DNA from: GCA-001735895 sp964651385 | Lineage (GTDB): Bacteria; Pseudomonadota; Gammaproteobacteria; GCA-001735895 | Assembly: GCA_964651385.1 (NCBI GenBank) | Contig: CAZYYM010000022.1 | Coordinates: forward strand, 1-42,467 | Length of the DNA: 42,467 nt | Direction of reading: 5' to 3' | Shown here: in pieces, positions 1 through 7,247 of the stretch | How the letters are laid out: each line of letters begins with the position of its first letter | Position numbering within the stretch: the stretch's first letter is position 1 | Notes under the pieces: model-generated | What the model saw: only the letters and a program-made list of their open reading frames with translations | What the model was told of the DNA's origin: nothing | Database searches by the model: none | Program-made: the position numbers and the translations under genes

Positions 1-27
1 ACCCCCGGCTACCCGATTATGCGTAAA
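1..27 (-). other. Partial attC-like cassette end, cut by window edge
   Basis: Reading the minus strand, the MerC-like gene is followed within 10 bases by TTTACGCATAAT (16-27). This is complementary over 11 of 12 bases to GTTATGCGTAAA just upstream of the same gene (437 to 426). In an integron cassette the R'' core (RYYYAAC) of its own attC is complementary to the R' core (GTTRRRY) that begins the cassette, so this fits the R'' end of an attC. The core has one deviation from consensus on each side. The rest of the site lies outside the window, so its length and stem-loop cannot be checked. Confidence 0.5.
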
Positions 28-34
28 TTGATGA

Positions 35-421
35 TTATTCAATGCTTCCTATTTGTTGCATTTCTGAGGATTTCTTTGCTTTGAGTAATTGCCAGATAAT
101 GGAGGCCACCAGTCCAGCCAATGCGAAGTAAGACAAATACTCGTTTACGACTATGTACAAGGATATAAAAAATAGAGCAACACTAGCAAATGCCAAAATC
201 AAGATTTTCAGACTCCCTCGTTTTCGATATGCCAGAAAAATTCCAATGAATGTGACCAGTACGAATACCTGAAATGCAATGAAAAAATAGTATTCATACT
301 TTGAGAGAGCACCTAGTCCAATTAGTGTTCCTATTATCGCTAATTTTGGGAAACATATTGGACAGGCAGCGGCGGCTATTAAAGTGCCGAGAGTACCAAA
401 TTTATCGAGTTTTAAATCCAT
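35..421 (-). CDS. MerC-like inner-membrane protein in integron cassette position
   Basis: This 128-residue protein is almost entirely hydrophobic, with about four membrane segments. Near the N terminus it has a CPICFP motif (C20, C23) followed by a glycine-rich GTLIGLGALS stretch. That arrangement is typical of MerC-type mercury uptake proteins, where the cysteine pair binds the metal ion. No merA, merR or merP is nearby, so the metal is not established. The gene faces away from the integrase and fills nearly all the space between two complementary core-like sequences, as a gene cassette does. A promoter could lie in the attI/intI region, as in other integrons. Family assignment is fairly secure; mercury as substrate is inference. 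Confidence 0.65.
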   Translation of the reverse strand: MDLKLDKFGTLGTLIAAAACPICFPKLAIIGTLIGLGALSKYEYYFFIAFQVFVLVTFIGIFLAYRKRGSLKILILAFASVALFFISLYIVVNEYLSYFALAGLVASIIWQLLKAKKSSEMQQIGSIE

Positions 422-532
422 TACCTTTACGCATAACAGTACACTACCAGGAACAAAAATTCCCTGTAAATTCCTACTATATAGGGACTATTATCCTTGC
501 TATCTTAATATTTAAGTTTAAAGCAGGAATTA
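422..532. promoter_or_regulatory. Presumed attI / cassette junction and divergent promoter region
   Basis: This 111-base AT-rich stretch separates the divergent MerC-like gene and the integrase remnant. On the minus strand GTTATGC (437-431) matches the GTTRRRY recombination core at six of seven positions. It lies 9 bases before the start codon, where the first cassette would be joined to attI. I could not define the remaining attI boundaries or specific promoter hexamers, so the call rests on position. Confidence 0.4.
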
Positions 533-1164
533 GTGGCGTGTCCCGATATATCTCAAAAACCTTCAGAAAAGTCTCCGTTTATACCTCAATCTGAACGCCT
601 GATGGATCAGGTGAGAGAGGTACTTCGATACCATCATTATGCGATTCGGACAGAGGATGCCTATATTAAATGGATTTTGGCATTTATTCGTTTTAACCAG
701 AGAAAGCACCCAAAGGAGATGGGGAAGGTCGAAATTGAAGCCTTTCTTTCTGATTTAGCGGTTAATAAAAACTGTGCGCAATCTACACAGGGTCAGGCAT
801 TAAATGCGATTGTGTTTTTATACAAGCGTGTTCTTGATATGTCTGTTGCTGAAGATTTGGAGCCTGTTCACTCAAAGAAGGCGGTAAAATTACCTGTCGT
901 ATTTTACGACGACACCACATGGGTGAGTCTAATTTGAAAAAGGCGATAGACAAGGCTGTTCGCCAAACGACTATAAACAAGCGTATTACTTCCCACGTTT
1001 TTCGCCACTCCTTCGCCACGCATTTACTCGATTCCGGTACCAATATTCGCGTTGTGCAAAAACTGATGGGTCATGCGGATGTAAAAACCACGGAAATCTA
1101 CACGCATGTCTTACAGCAGAATCTACAACCTGTGGTTAGTCCATTGGATGAACTGGGGATTTAG
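533..1164 (+). pseudogene. intI: Integron integrase (tyrosine recombinase) with large internal deletion
   Basis: The first part (GTG at 533 to a stop at 937) reads as the N-terminal SAM-like domain of an integron integrase. It contains LMDQVREVLRYHHYAIRTE, then STQGQALNAI and KLPVVF. The second part, in another frame (about 919-1164), carries the C-terminal catalytic end: HVFRHSFATHLL with the conserved HxxR, LMGHADVKTTEIYTH with the nucleophilic tyrosine, and the terminal SPLDEL. By comparison with intact IntI (about 320-340 residues), roughly 130 middle residues are missing. The gap includes the first catalytic arginine and the integron-specific insertion, and the halves are out of frame. 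The enzyme must be inactive, so the cassette array can no longer be shuffled by it. Confidence 0.85.
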
Positions 1165-1464
1165 AGCAGAATTCGGAGGCAATTGACTGTAGGAATATTT
1201 TCTGCCTTTGAATCATGGAAGTCTGCGCAACACCTTAATGCACCTGACAATATCAAAAATACACTCACGGTACTTTTGATTTCATCATGCACATCAATCA
1301 ATTACACATCTTTTTCACGCTCGGCCGATTTTTCCAGGTTAGTAATTTGAATCAACTGCTGGCAGATTTATCGTTATTAGGAGTTATTCTTTATTGGTAT
1401 TAAAGTAACGCGTACGAATGATAGGAGTGTATTCTCCACGTCAAAACAGTTTAAGGAGAATGAA
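1165..1464. other. Intergenic, no gene seen
   Basis: These 300 bases separate the integrase remnant from the hydrolase gene. I see no open frame with a plausible protein, no tRNA and no repeat. The last part must hold the promoter of the downstream gene. Its ribosome binding site AAGGAG (1453-1458) is well placed before the ATG at 1465. Confidence 0.5.
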
Positions 1465-2562
1465 ATGTATCTGATAACCAATCGGGCACTGGATAAGAAG
1501 GGCAGGGGCTTAAAAATATTTGGTAAAAAACCGAATGCTGAAGGACCCAATGAACTCAGGTTGGTGGAAGTTAATCGTGCCAATAAATCCTGGCAGGTAA
1601 AAGAAGTACCCGACCGCCTGACCTCAAAAGTGGTCATAACACTAAATGGCAAATACCAATTGGGTCTGGATACGAGTAAAAAATGGCCTGGCAGTCTCAA
1701 GGTAGCCTGCGAACTATTTGAGCAGGCTCGCACACATACAAAGTCAATATTGTTTTATACCCATGGTTATAACAACGATGTCGAAGATGTGATCAATGCT
1801 GCGATCGAAATAGAAAGCCTCTATAATGTTATTGTCGTGCCTTTTACCTGGCCTGCAAACGGTGGGGGTGCCGTTTCGGGTACGGCTTCGTATCTTAGTG
1901 ACAAAGCTGATGCGCGAGTATCGGCCGGGGCTATGAATCGAGCTGTCGGTAAAATTCAGCAGTATCACCGGACGTTAACGGCTGCGAGAAGGGCTCGATT
2001 GCATGAGCGAGCAGCTAAGAAGCACCCGAACAATACGCAGGAAGCCGATGGCTATTTCAGTCAATTAATGGAAAAAGACTGTGCGGTAAGTTTAAATCTG
2101 CTTTGCCACAGTATGGGAAACTACGTACTTAAAAATACCTTTAAGAATAGCGGTAACGCGACATCAAAACTGGTTTTTGACAATGTATGTCTGGCGGCGG
2201 CGGATACCAATAATAAAAATCATGCCGAGTGGGTCGAAAAAATTGACGTGCGCAATCGGCTAAATATCATAATTAATGAAAAAGATTCTGCGCTTATGGC
2301 CTCTCGGATTAAACCTGGCGATGAACAGCTCGCGCGGCTTGGGCACTATACCAAGAAATTGAATAGCTCCAATGCGCATTACATTGATATTACCGGAGCC
2401 GACCATGTTGGTTCAGAACATACCTATTTCAAAGGTGATGCGGTAGAGAAAAATGCAGCTTTAAAACAGTTGTTTCACGAAATATTTAACGGTCGATCGG
2501 TCGAAGGCATGCTCGATTACCGTGCGGATAATAACGCTTACCGATTATTTCAACTGAATTGA
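1465..2562 (+). CDS. DUF900-type alpha/beta hydrolase
   Basis: The 365-residue protein has an alpha/beta-hydrolase core. The oxyanion-loop motif is HGYNN (100-104) after a hydrophobic strand. The nucleophile elbow is LLCHSMGNYVL with the likely catalytic serine at 216, and an acidic residue follows near 274. The C-terminal histidine is probably H319 in SEHTYF. This set matches DUF900 family hydrolases, usually annotated as predicted esterase/lipase-like proteins of unknown substrate. The elbow has cysteine where most hydrolases have the first glycine of GxSxG. No signal peptide is evident, so it is probably cytoplasmic. The start is supported by AAGGAG seven bases upstream. It is a single-gene unit, convergent with the pseudouridine synthase gene. 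Confidence 0.75.
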   Translation: MYLITNRALDKKGRGLKIFGKKPNAEGPNELRLVEVNRANKSWQVKEVPDRLTSKVVITLNGKYQLGLDTSKKWPGSLKVACELFEQARTHTKSILFYTHGYNNDVEDVINAAIEIESLYNVIVVPFTWPANGGGAVSGTASYLSDKADARVSAGAMNRAVGKIQQYHRTLTAARRARLHERAAKKHPNNTQEADGYFSQLMEKDCAVSLNLLCHSMGNYVLKNTFKNSGNATSKLVFDNVCLAAADTNNKNHAEWVEKIDVRNRLNIIINEKDSALMASRIKPGDEQLARLGHYTKKLNSSNAHYIDITGADHVGSEHTYFKGDAVEKNAALKQLFHEIFNGRSVEGMLDYRADNNAYRLFQLN

Positions 2563-2625
2563 CATTCGAGGCCACGGTTTTTTTGCGTCGACATAACCTT
2601 CTTGTACTCGCAAAGAGCAGGGCGT

Positions 2626-3456
2626 CTATAAAACTGGTCTATATTGTTCGGGCAATTGATACTCTCGACAAACGTCACTTACCGGACACTGAAAGCCTAG
2701 CGATACCGCAGCAAGCTGAAGATCCACCTGATCGCCGCCACCGTAAAGGCGATCGCCCAGGATTGGAAAACCTGCCTGGCTCAGATGCTTGCGAATCTGA
2801 TGCTTGCGGCCGCTTATTATTTTAAGCTCAATGAGAGAAAGCCTGTTTGCCTCATCAAATTCGATTAAACTGGCCTGGGTTTTCGCACGGCGTCCATCAA
2901 TGTCAGTATCGAATGTCATAGTTTTGTCCGAAGTTTTAAAATGCCCGATAACAACAGCCTGATAAAATTTATGCACAAGCCTCAGGGCAAACAGCGAAGT
3001 CAACTTTTGCGTGATATTTTTACTATGACCGATAAGCATTAATCCGGTAGCTGCCTGGTCAAGTCGATGGACGAGAAATGCCGGCCTTTGGTGAATGTCG
3101 TTCATTTCAATCTGACGTGTAATCGTACTGTGATCACCCCACCTGGAGCCTTGTGACAATACACCCCGGGGTTTTATCCAGACGCTGTAGTCTTTTTGGT
3201 CATCTAACAGCACCGCTTTTTCAGCTTGAAATGAAAGTACCTCAGGGTTGTAGTAAAAATGTAATCGGGCGCTGACCGGTAAATTTTTTTTTGCACGCCT
3301 TAGTCGACGCGTGCCTTTGTCATCGGTTAACCATACAGCACCTTTTTGCATGGCCTGTTTAACCTGATTTATAGACAGACCGGCAGCCAGGGATAATAAA
3401 ATTGGTGCGTTGCTGCCTTTTTCAGTTATATCGATATGGTATTCATTGACGGACAT
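2626..3456 (-). CDS. RluA-family RNA pseudouridine synthase
   Basis: The 276-residue protein isomerises uridine to pseudouridine in RNA. It has the RluA signature HRLDQAATGLM, with catalytic Asp133. It also has the downstream GRKHQIRKHLSQAGFPILGD block and the terminal LAAVSLGF region that closes the active site. The N-terminal 70 residues, with an arginine-rich RRLRRAKK stretch, resemble a degenerate S4-type RNA-binding domain. Which RNA it modifies (23S rRNA or tRNA) cannot be read from the sequence, so no specific rlu symbol is given. It is convergent with the hydrolase gene. Confidence 0.9.
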   Translation of the reverse strand: MSVNEYHIDITEKGSNAPILLSLAAGLSINQVKQAMQKGAVWLTDDKGTRRLRRAKKNLPVSARLHFYYNPEVLSFQAEKAVLLDDQKDYSVWIKPRGVLSQGSRWGDHSTITRQIEMNDIHQRPAFLVHRLDQAATGLMLIGHSKNITQKLTSLFALRLVHKFYQAVVIGHFKTSDKTMTFDTDIDGRRAKTQASLIEFDEANRLSLIELKIISGRKHQIRKHLSQAGFPILGDRLYGGGDQVDLQLAAVSLGFQCPVSDVCREYQLPEQYRPVL

Positions 3457-3499
3457 GTAGTCGGATAGGAGTGGGTAATCTATCTTTACGTTGATTGAC

Positions 3500-3919
3500 T
3501 TATCTCGCGAGGTCTTTCGCTAAACCCCAAAAAGCCTTGCCTCGTGAACCCATACCACGCTCTAGCATTGCACGCTTGTCATCAATAAATTTGGTCAGTG
3601 CGCCGATATCCTTGCATTCTTCAATTTGCAGCGTGAAAAAATCGGCGTAAGGGCCCATCACATCGGTTACCGAATTTGATAATGCCTTACGCTGTTTTTT
3701 GAAATCCGCCGTGGCACGGAGAAACCCAGTTTTAATCGAACTCCGGACATCATCGTCGACATTATCGATTTGACTGAAATTATTAAGTAACTCACCGATG
3801 TTCTTCTGGCCGTTGACTACGATGAGAATTGCACGAAGCCTTGGATTCAACTTATATTGCCGGATTTTAATCTCATCAATGCCTTTATCGGTTTTCAGTA
3901 AAATGACATTCTTATCCAT
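3500..3919 (-). CDS. Conserved hypothetical protein, 139 aa
   Basis: This is a soluble, lysine-rich protein without signal peptide or membrane segment. The N-terminal half (VILLKTDKGIDEIKIR, then LRAILIVVNGQKNIGEL) resembles a short winged-helix-like segment found in many uncharacterised beta- and gammaproteobacterial proteins. The C-terminal half is helical and ends in RGMGSRGKAFWGLAKDLAR. I do not recognise a characterised homologue. It lies 43 bases upstream of the pseudouridine synthase gene on the same strand and may be co-transcribed with it. The 288 bases upstream (3920-4207) hold no recognisable gene. Confidence 0.6.
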   Translation of the reverse strand: MDKNVILLKTDKGIDEIKIRQYKLNPRLRAILIVVNGQKNIGELLNNFSQIDNVDDDVRSSIKTGFLRATADFKKQRKALSNSVTDVMGPYADFFTLQIEECKDIGALTKFIDDKRAMLERGMGSRGKAFWGLAKDLAR

Positions 3920-4207
3920 TATGGCTACTCATTTATAAAGTGAGGTATATACGCGCCTGATTTGGAAATTGGGATTATAAACGTTTCCTGCCACAGGTAC
4001 AGATCGATTCTTTTCGCCCTCACATTTACACTCAAATTAGGTCAATATGCGTGCTCGATATCCGCTTGGGCGAAGTTTTTTCAGGGGTGTGGAAATAGTC
4101 AAAACCATTGTGATAAACAGTGACGAGGGCCCCAGTTTCCGTATAGCCTCCTCAGGTAAAATTAGCAACTATCAAATTGTGACGAAATTTTATATGCTAG
4201 TCCGGTA

Positions 4208-4546
4208 ATGATTTATTCAGCCAAAAAAATATTTCTGCTGCTATTATTGTTTCTCGGTATTATTTTTATTCCTATTGGACAAAGCATAGCGGTTGGTAGT
4301 GATATCATGGATTCAGGTTTCTCGCACTACAATGGCTGTGATGATTCCCTCGAACAAGTCAACGATCATTGTAATGATCAATTCTGTGCGCTGGATAGTT
4401 GTATAGGTTCATGTTCCGTTGTTCTCTATGTCAATATTTCACCATTAGTTTTCTCACCTGTGCGAGTTAAACCACTCGGTTACCGGTACTTACAACAATT
4501 TCAATCTCGAACTACCATTCCCCTTTATCGCCCTCCAATTGCCTGA
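4208..4546 (+). CDS. Small exported cysteine-rich protein
   Basis: The 112-residue product starts with a lysine-flanked hydrophobic stretch of about 20 residues, a signal peptide or anchor. A region with five cysteines follows (NGCDD, DHCNDQFC, DSCIGSC). It ends in YRPPIA, a C-terminal ending I associate with small periplasmic CopL/DUF2946-type proteins, which often sit beside copper or envelope redox genes. Function is unknown; metal or thiol handling is an inference from the cysteines and from the cytochrome and DsbC-like genes that follow. It is probably the first gene of the operon running to 7139. Confidence 0.5.
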   Translation: MIYSAKKIFLLLLLFLGIIFIPIGQSIAVGSDIMDSGFSHYNGCDDSLEQVNDHCNDQFCALDSCIGSCSVVLYVNISPLVFSPVRVKPLGYRYLQQFQSRTTIPLYRPPIA

Positions 4547-4557
4547 GTTTTCTGTTT

Positions 4558-4577
4558 GATCAGTGTGAGCGCTGATC
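4558..4577 (+). other. Small hairpin between first two operon genes
   Basis: A perfect six-base-pair stem, GATCAG (4558-4563) and CTGATC (4572-4577), encloses an eight-base loop just after the stop codon of the cysteine-rich gene. A short T-rich stretch follows a few bases later. It could be a weak attenuator or an mRNA-stability element; the evidence is only the base pairing. Confidence 0.25.
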
Positions 4578-4610
4578 GCTACTTTTAATCGAAAACTATC
4601 AGGTAAGTCA

Positions 4611-4982
4611 ATGAAAATTAAAACGAGTGCGTTATTGGTTTGTGTCGTTCTAACCCTTATCAATGTACAGGCTGTTTATGCCGCAAGCGACGTCAAAATT
4701 CCATTTCGATATGGTAAGGGAATGCTGCTTTATAATGAAAAATGCAGTTCCTGTCATGGCATTAAACTTGGCGGCACCGATAAAGGGCCGCCATTAGTTC
4801 ATAATTTCTACAAGCCTTCCCATCATGGTGATAGTGCGTTTTACAAAGCGGCTTTAAAAGGCGTTCGGGCACATCACTGGAATTTTGGCGATATGCCTCC
4901 CGTCAACGGTATAACCAGAAATAAGATGGACAGCATTATTCCCTATATCCGCTATTATCAGCAGCAGATGAAACTTTACTAG
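4611..4982 (+). CDS. Periplasmic mono-heme cytochrome c
   Basis: A signal peptide of about 24 residues ends near VYAAS. The mature part carries one heme-attachment motif, CSSCH (C45, C48, H49). M95 in FGDMPPV is the probable sixth heme ligand. The 123-residue length fits a minimal class-I-like cytochrome c. It has many histidines (KPSHHGDS, VRAHHW), as in a subfamily often found beside copper oxidases. The predicted role is electron transfer in the periplasm. The next gene starts 12 bases downstream and also encodes a cytochrome domain, so the two may exchange electrons. The start is supported by AGGTAAG upstream. Confidence 0.85.
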   Translation: MKIKTSALLVCVVLTLINVQAVYAASDVKIPFRYGKGMLLYNEKCSSCHGIKLGGTDKGPPLVHNFYKPSHHGDSAFYKAALKGVRAHHWNFGDMPPVNGITRNKMDSIIPYIRYYQQQMKLY

Positions 4983-4994
4983 AGGGATATACCA

Positions 4995-6368
4995 GTGATT
5001 AAAAAATTCTTTGTAATTATTTCTCTGATGCTGGTTGCAGGTCAGGCAACCGCAGCCACTGTCGATCGATGGTATTCAAACCAGCAACTAGTAACTGGAG
5101 AGGTATTATTTAAACGAAACTGTGCCTCCTGCCATGGTTCGAATGCGGAAGCTACTGCAAACTGGAAGACGACGGATGCCAATGGAAACTACCCGCCACC
5201 GCCACTAAACGGAAGCGCGCACGCCTGGCATCATTCTGGAGATCAGCTGAAAAATACCATTCTGGAAGGCGGGGTAAAATTTGGAGGTCTAATGCCCGGT
5301 TTTAGTGACAAGCTTACCGATGCTGAAATTGACGCAGTAATCGCTTACTTCCAGTCGAAATGGCCAGACGATATTTATTCTAAATGGGCAGAGCGAAACC
5401 AGCCTAATTCCCAGTTAAGTGATTCGGTATCCAGTCTGATAGAGAGCAATTCTGGAAGTAATGATGATATGACCAAATTACTTAAAATGAGAATTGGAAG
5501 TGATGACGTTGCTAGCCCGCTCAAGACCCCGGTTGACGGACTTTACCAAACTCAGTTCGGAAAGAATTATGCCTATTTAAATAGTGACGGTCGATATCTG
5601 TTCATGGGCGATTTAATTGATCTGGTAGCGGAACAAAATCTGACCAAAAATGCCAGGCAAAAAATTGATGTACCCAGTACCAATCTGGCAGAAACAAAGG
5701 GGATATCGGATACAGGTAAAATTACTCAACTGCTGGAAAAACGGCTGGGTAGCAGTAATGTTTCAGAAGCAGTTGCAACACCCGCTGAAGGGATGTACGT
5801 GGCGAAATTCGGCCCAAACTATGCTTACCTGAGCCGTAGTGGACGCTATGTGATAATAGGCAGCATGATTGATTTGGAACAAGGCCAAAATTTGACGACT
5901 ATTAGTCGAAAAAGAACTGCCAAGGTTTTGTTGGAACAATTTCCTATCGAGGATAAGGCAATATTCCCTGCAATCGGAACAGAAAAGGCCGTAGTTAATA
6001 TATTTACAGATACCTCCTGCGTTTCCTGCAAAAAGCTATTTATGGAGGTTCCTGAATTACAAAAAGCAGGCATTACAGTACATTACCTGCCTTTTCCCGA
6101 TGAAGGAAAGAAAGGGCGCGGATATGCAACGCTAAAACAAGTCTGGTGTGCCGAAAACAAGGCAAAGGCTTTAACAATTGGCAAAGGCCTTGCAGATGGG
6201 AGCTTACCCGCGGGAAATTGTGCAGATAGTAGTCTTGTTGATAAAAGTTATGCGCTGGCTACAAATATCGGGGTCGTAGGCACACCGGCGATCTTCAAAC
6301 AAAATGGCGAACATATAAAAGGTTACGTGCCTTACCAGAAGCTTATTCCGAAAATTTTAAAACAGTAG
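4995..6368 (+). CDS. Cytochrome c / double DsbC-N / thioredoxin-fold fusion protein
   Basis: This 457-residue exported protein (signal peptide to about residue 20) has three parts. Residues 25-125 form a mono-heme cytochrome c with CASCH (C43, C46, H47) and a candidate Met100 ligand. Residues about 160-210 and 243-297 are two similar copies of a DsbC-type N-terminal domain, each with a LLxxRxGSxxV start, an FGxNYAYL strand and a GRYxxxG turn. Residues about 305-457 form a DsbC/DsbG-like thioredoxin fold with the active site CVSC (C342, C345), cis-proline in GVVGTPAIF (P431), and two further cysteines (C385, C409) placed like the structural disulfide of DsbC. A GTG start at 4995 follows AGAGGGA at 4981. 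It probably couples thiol-disulfide chemistry to heme electron transfer; this is inference. Confidence 0.85.
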   Translation: MIKKFFVIISLMLVAGQATAATVDRWYSNQQLVTGEVLFKRNCASCHGSNAEATANWKTTDANGNYPPPPLNGSAHAWHHSGDQLKNTILEGGVKFGGLMPGFSDKLTDAEIDAVIAYFQSKWPDDIYSKWAERNQPNSQLSDSVSSLIESNSGSNDDMTKLLKMRIGSDDVASPLKTPVDGLYQTQFGKNYAYLNSDGRYLFMGDLIDLVAEQNLTKNARQKIDVPSTNLAETKGISDTGKITQLLEKRLGSSNVSEAVATPAEGMYVAKFGPNYAYLSRSGRYVIIGSMIDLEQGQNLTTISRKRTAKVLLEQFPIEDKAIFPAIGTEKAVVNIFTDTSCVSCKKLFMEVPELQKAGITVHYLPFPDEGKKGRGYATLKQVWCAENKAKALTIGKGLADGSLPAGNCADSSLVDKSYALATNIGVVGTPAIFKQNGEHIKGYVPYQKLIPKILKQ

Positions 6369-6377
6369 GAGTTCTTT

Positions 6378-7139
6378 ATGTTGTTTTCAGCCAGAAATTA
6401 TTTATTTTGTATCGGCCTTGCTTTGGTTACACATACCGTCTATGCGTCCCATGAGCCAGTATCCAGTGTTGCTATAGAAGAAATTAAGATTGGCAAGGGT
6501 AGCGAGGCATTGCCTTTCTCAGTCGTCGATGTCCAGTACACGGGTAAACTCGAGGCAGGCACAGTTTTTGATTCGAGTATTGGCCGTGCTGAGCCGTTTC
6601 GATTCACCCTCGGCGCGGGTCAGGTAATTCGTGGCTGGGATATGGGTATTCAAGGTATGAAGGCAGGGGGCAAGCGGATTCTGACAATTCCTCCGGAACT
6701 CGCGTATGGCAATGCGGGTGCCGGCGATAAAATCCCACCGAACGCCACTTTGATATTTGAGGTTGAGCTGGTGGGGGTGGAGCCACCGCCTTTTAGCAGT
6801 ATCGGTAACGCCCGCTTAGCGGCAAAACTTGAGCAGGGTATCACACTGATTGACATCCGACGGATCGATGAATGGAAGGAGACGGGTATTATTGATGGCA
6901 GTATCAAGTCAACTGCATTTGACGGCCAGGGCCGCTTCCTTAAGTCGTTTGTTGAAACGCTGAAAAACACTGTCAAGCCGGAAGATGAATTTGCCTTAAT
7001 CTGTCGTACCGGCAATCGATCAGCGGCATTGTCCAACTGGCTAGTCACCAGGAGCGCCTATAAGAATGTTTTAAACGTCAAGAATGGCATCAGCTCATGG
7101 ATAAAAGAAGGAAATCCTATTCGTAAATCCGGTTATTGA
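6378..7139 (+). CDS. Exported FKBP-type prolyl isomerase / rhodanese fusion
   Basis: The 253-residue protein has a signal peptide (to about 24). An FKBP peptidyl-prolyl isomerase domain spans about 35-135, with VQYTGKLEAGTVFDSS, VIRGWDMGIQGMKAGGKR, IPPELAYG and the final FEVELVGV strand. A rhodanese domain follows (about 140-250), with DIRRIDEW and the active loop CRTGNRS (C209). FKBPs catalyse proline isomerisation in folding proteins; rhodanese cysteines carry persulfide sulfur. The combination suggests an envelope folding or sulfur-carrier role linked to the DsbC-like protein encoded nine bases upstream. The catalytic cysteine and FKBP signatures are all present, so both domains look active. 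TAGGAG overlapping the previous stop serves as ribosome binding site. Confidence 0.88.
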   Translation: MLFSARNYLFCIGLALVTHTVYASHEPVSSVAIEEIKIGKGSEALPFSVVDVQYTGKLEAGTVFDSSIGRAEPFRFTLGAGQVIRGWDMGIQGMKAGGKRILTIPPELAYGNAGAGDKIPPNATLIFEVELVGVEPPPFSSIGNARLAAKLEQGITLIDIRRIDEWKETGIIDGSIKSTAFDGQGRFLKSFVETLKNTVKPEDEFALICRTGNRSAALSNWLVTRSAYKNVLNVKNGISSWIKEGNPIRKSGY

Positions 7140-7153
7140 ATTACCGTGTCAGG

Positions 7154-7193
7154 GGGCTGCTTTTTCCAAAGTGGGTATTATAGAAAGCAGCCC
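7154..7193 (+). terminator. Stem-loop after redox operon
   Basis: GGGCTGCTTT (7154-7163) pairs perfectly with AAAGCAGCCC (7184-7193) across a 20-base loop. It lies 14 bases after the FKBP-rhodanese stop. There is no T-run on the 3' side, so if it terminates the redox operon it is not a classical Rho-independent terminator. It lies just outside the left dif-like site. Confidence 0.35.
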
Positions 7194-7219
7194 GGCGTAT
7201 AGTTCCGATAACCGATTTA

Positions 7220-7247
7220 ACTTTACATAATATACAGAGTTAGTTTG
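7220..7247 (-). other. Left dif-like half site (XerD arm and centre conserved, XerC arm divergent)
   Basis: The plus strand reads ACTTTACATAA (7220-7230), TATACA (7231-7236), GAGTTAGTTTG (7237-7247). The first two blocks are identical to the complete dif site at 19781, giving an exact 17-base direct repeat. The last block, where XerC would bind, is unrelated to the TTATACGCACT of the right site. Such an asymmetric partner site is expected where an element has integrated into dif by Xer recombination. The nhaA stop codon (7240-7242) falls inside the divergent arm. Confidence 0.75.

Noticed and set aside
2559..2825. Plus-strand open frame of 88 codons.
   Set aside because: It lies antisense to the well-supported pseudouridine synthase and shows no family features.
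7154..7193. Stem-loop after the redox operon as part of the element end.
   Set aside because: It lies outside the left dif-like site and has no counterpart near the right site, so it belongs to the host operon.
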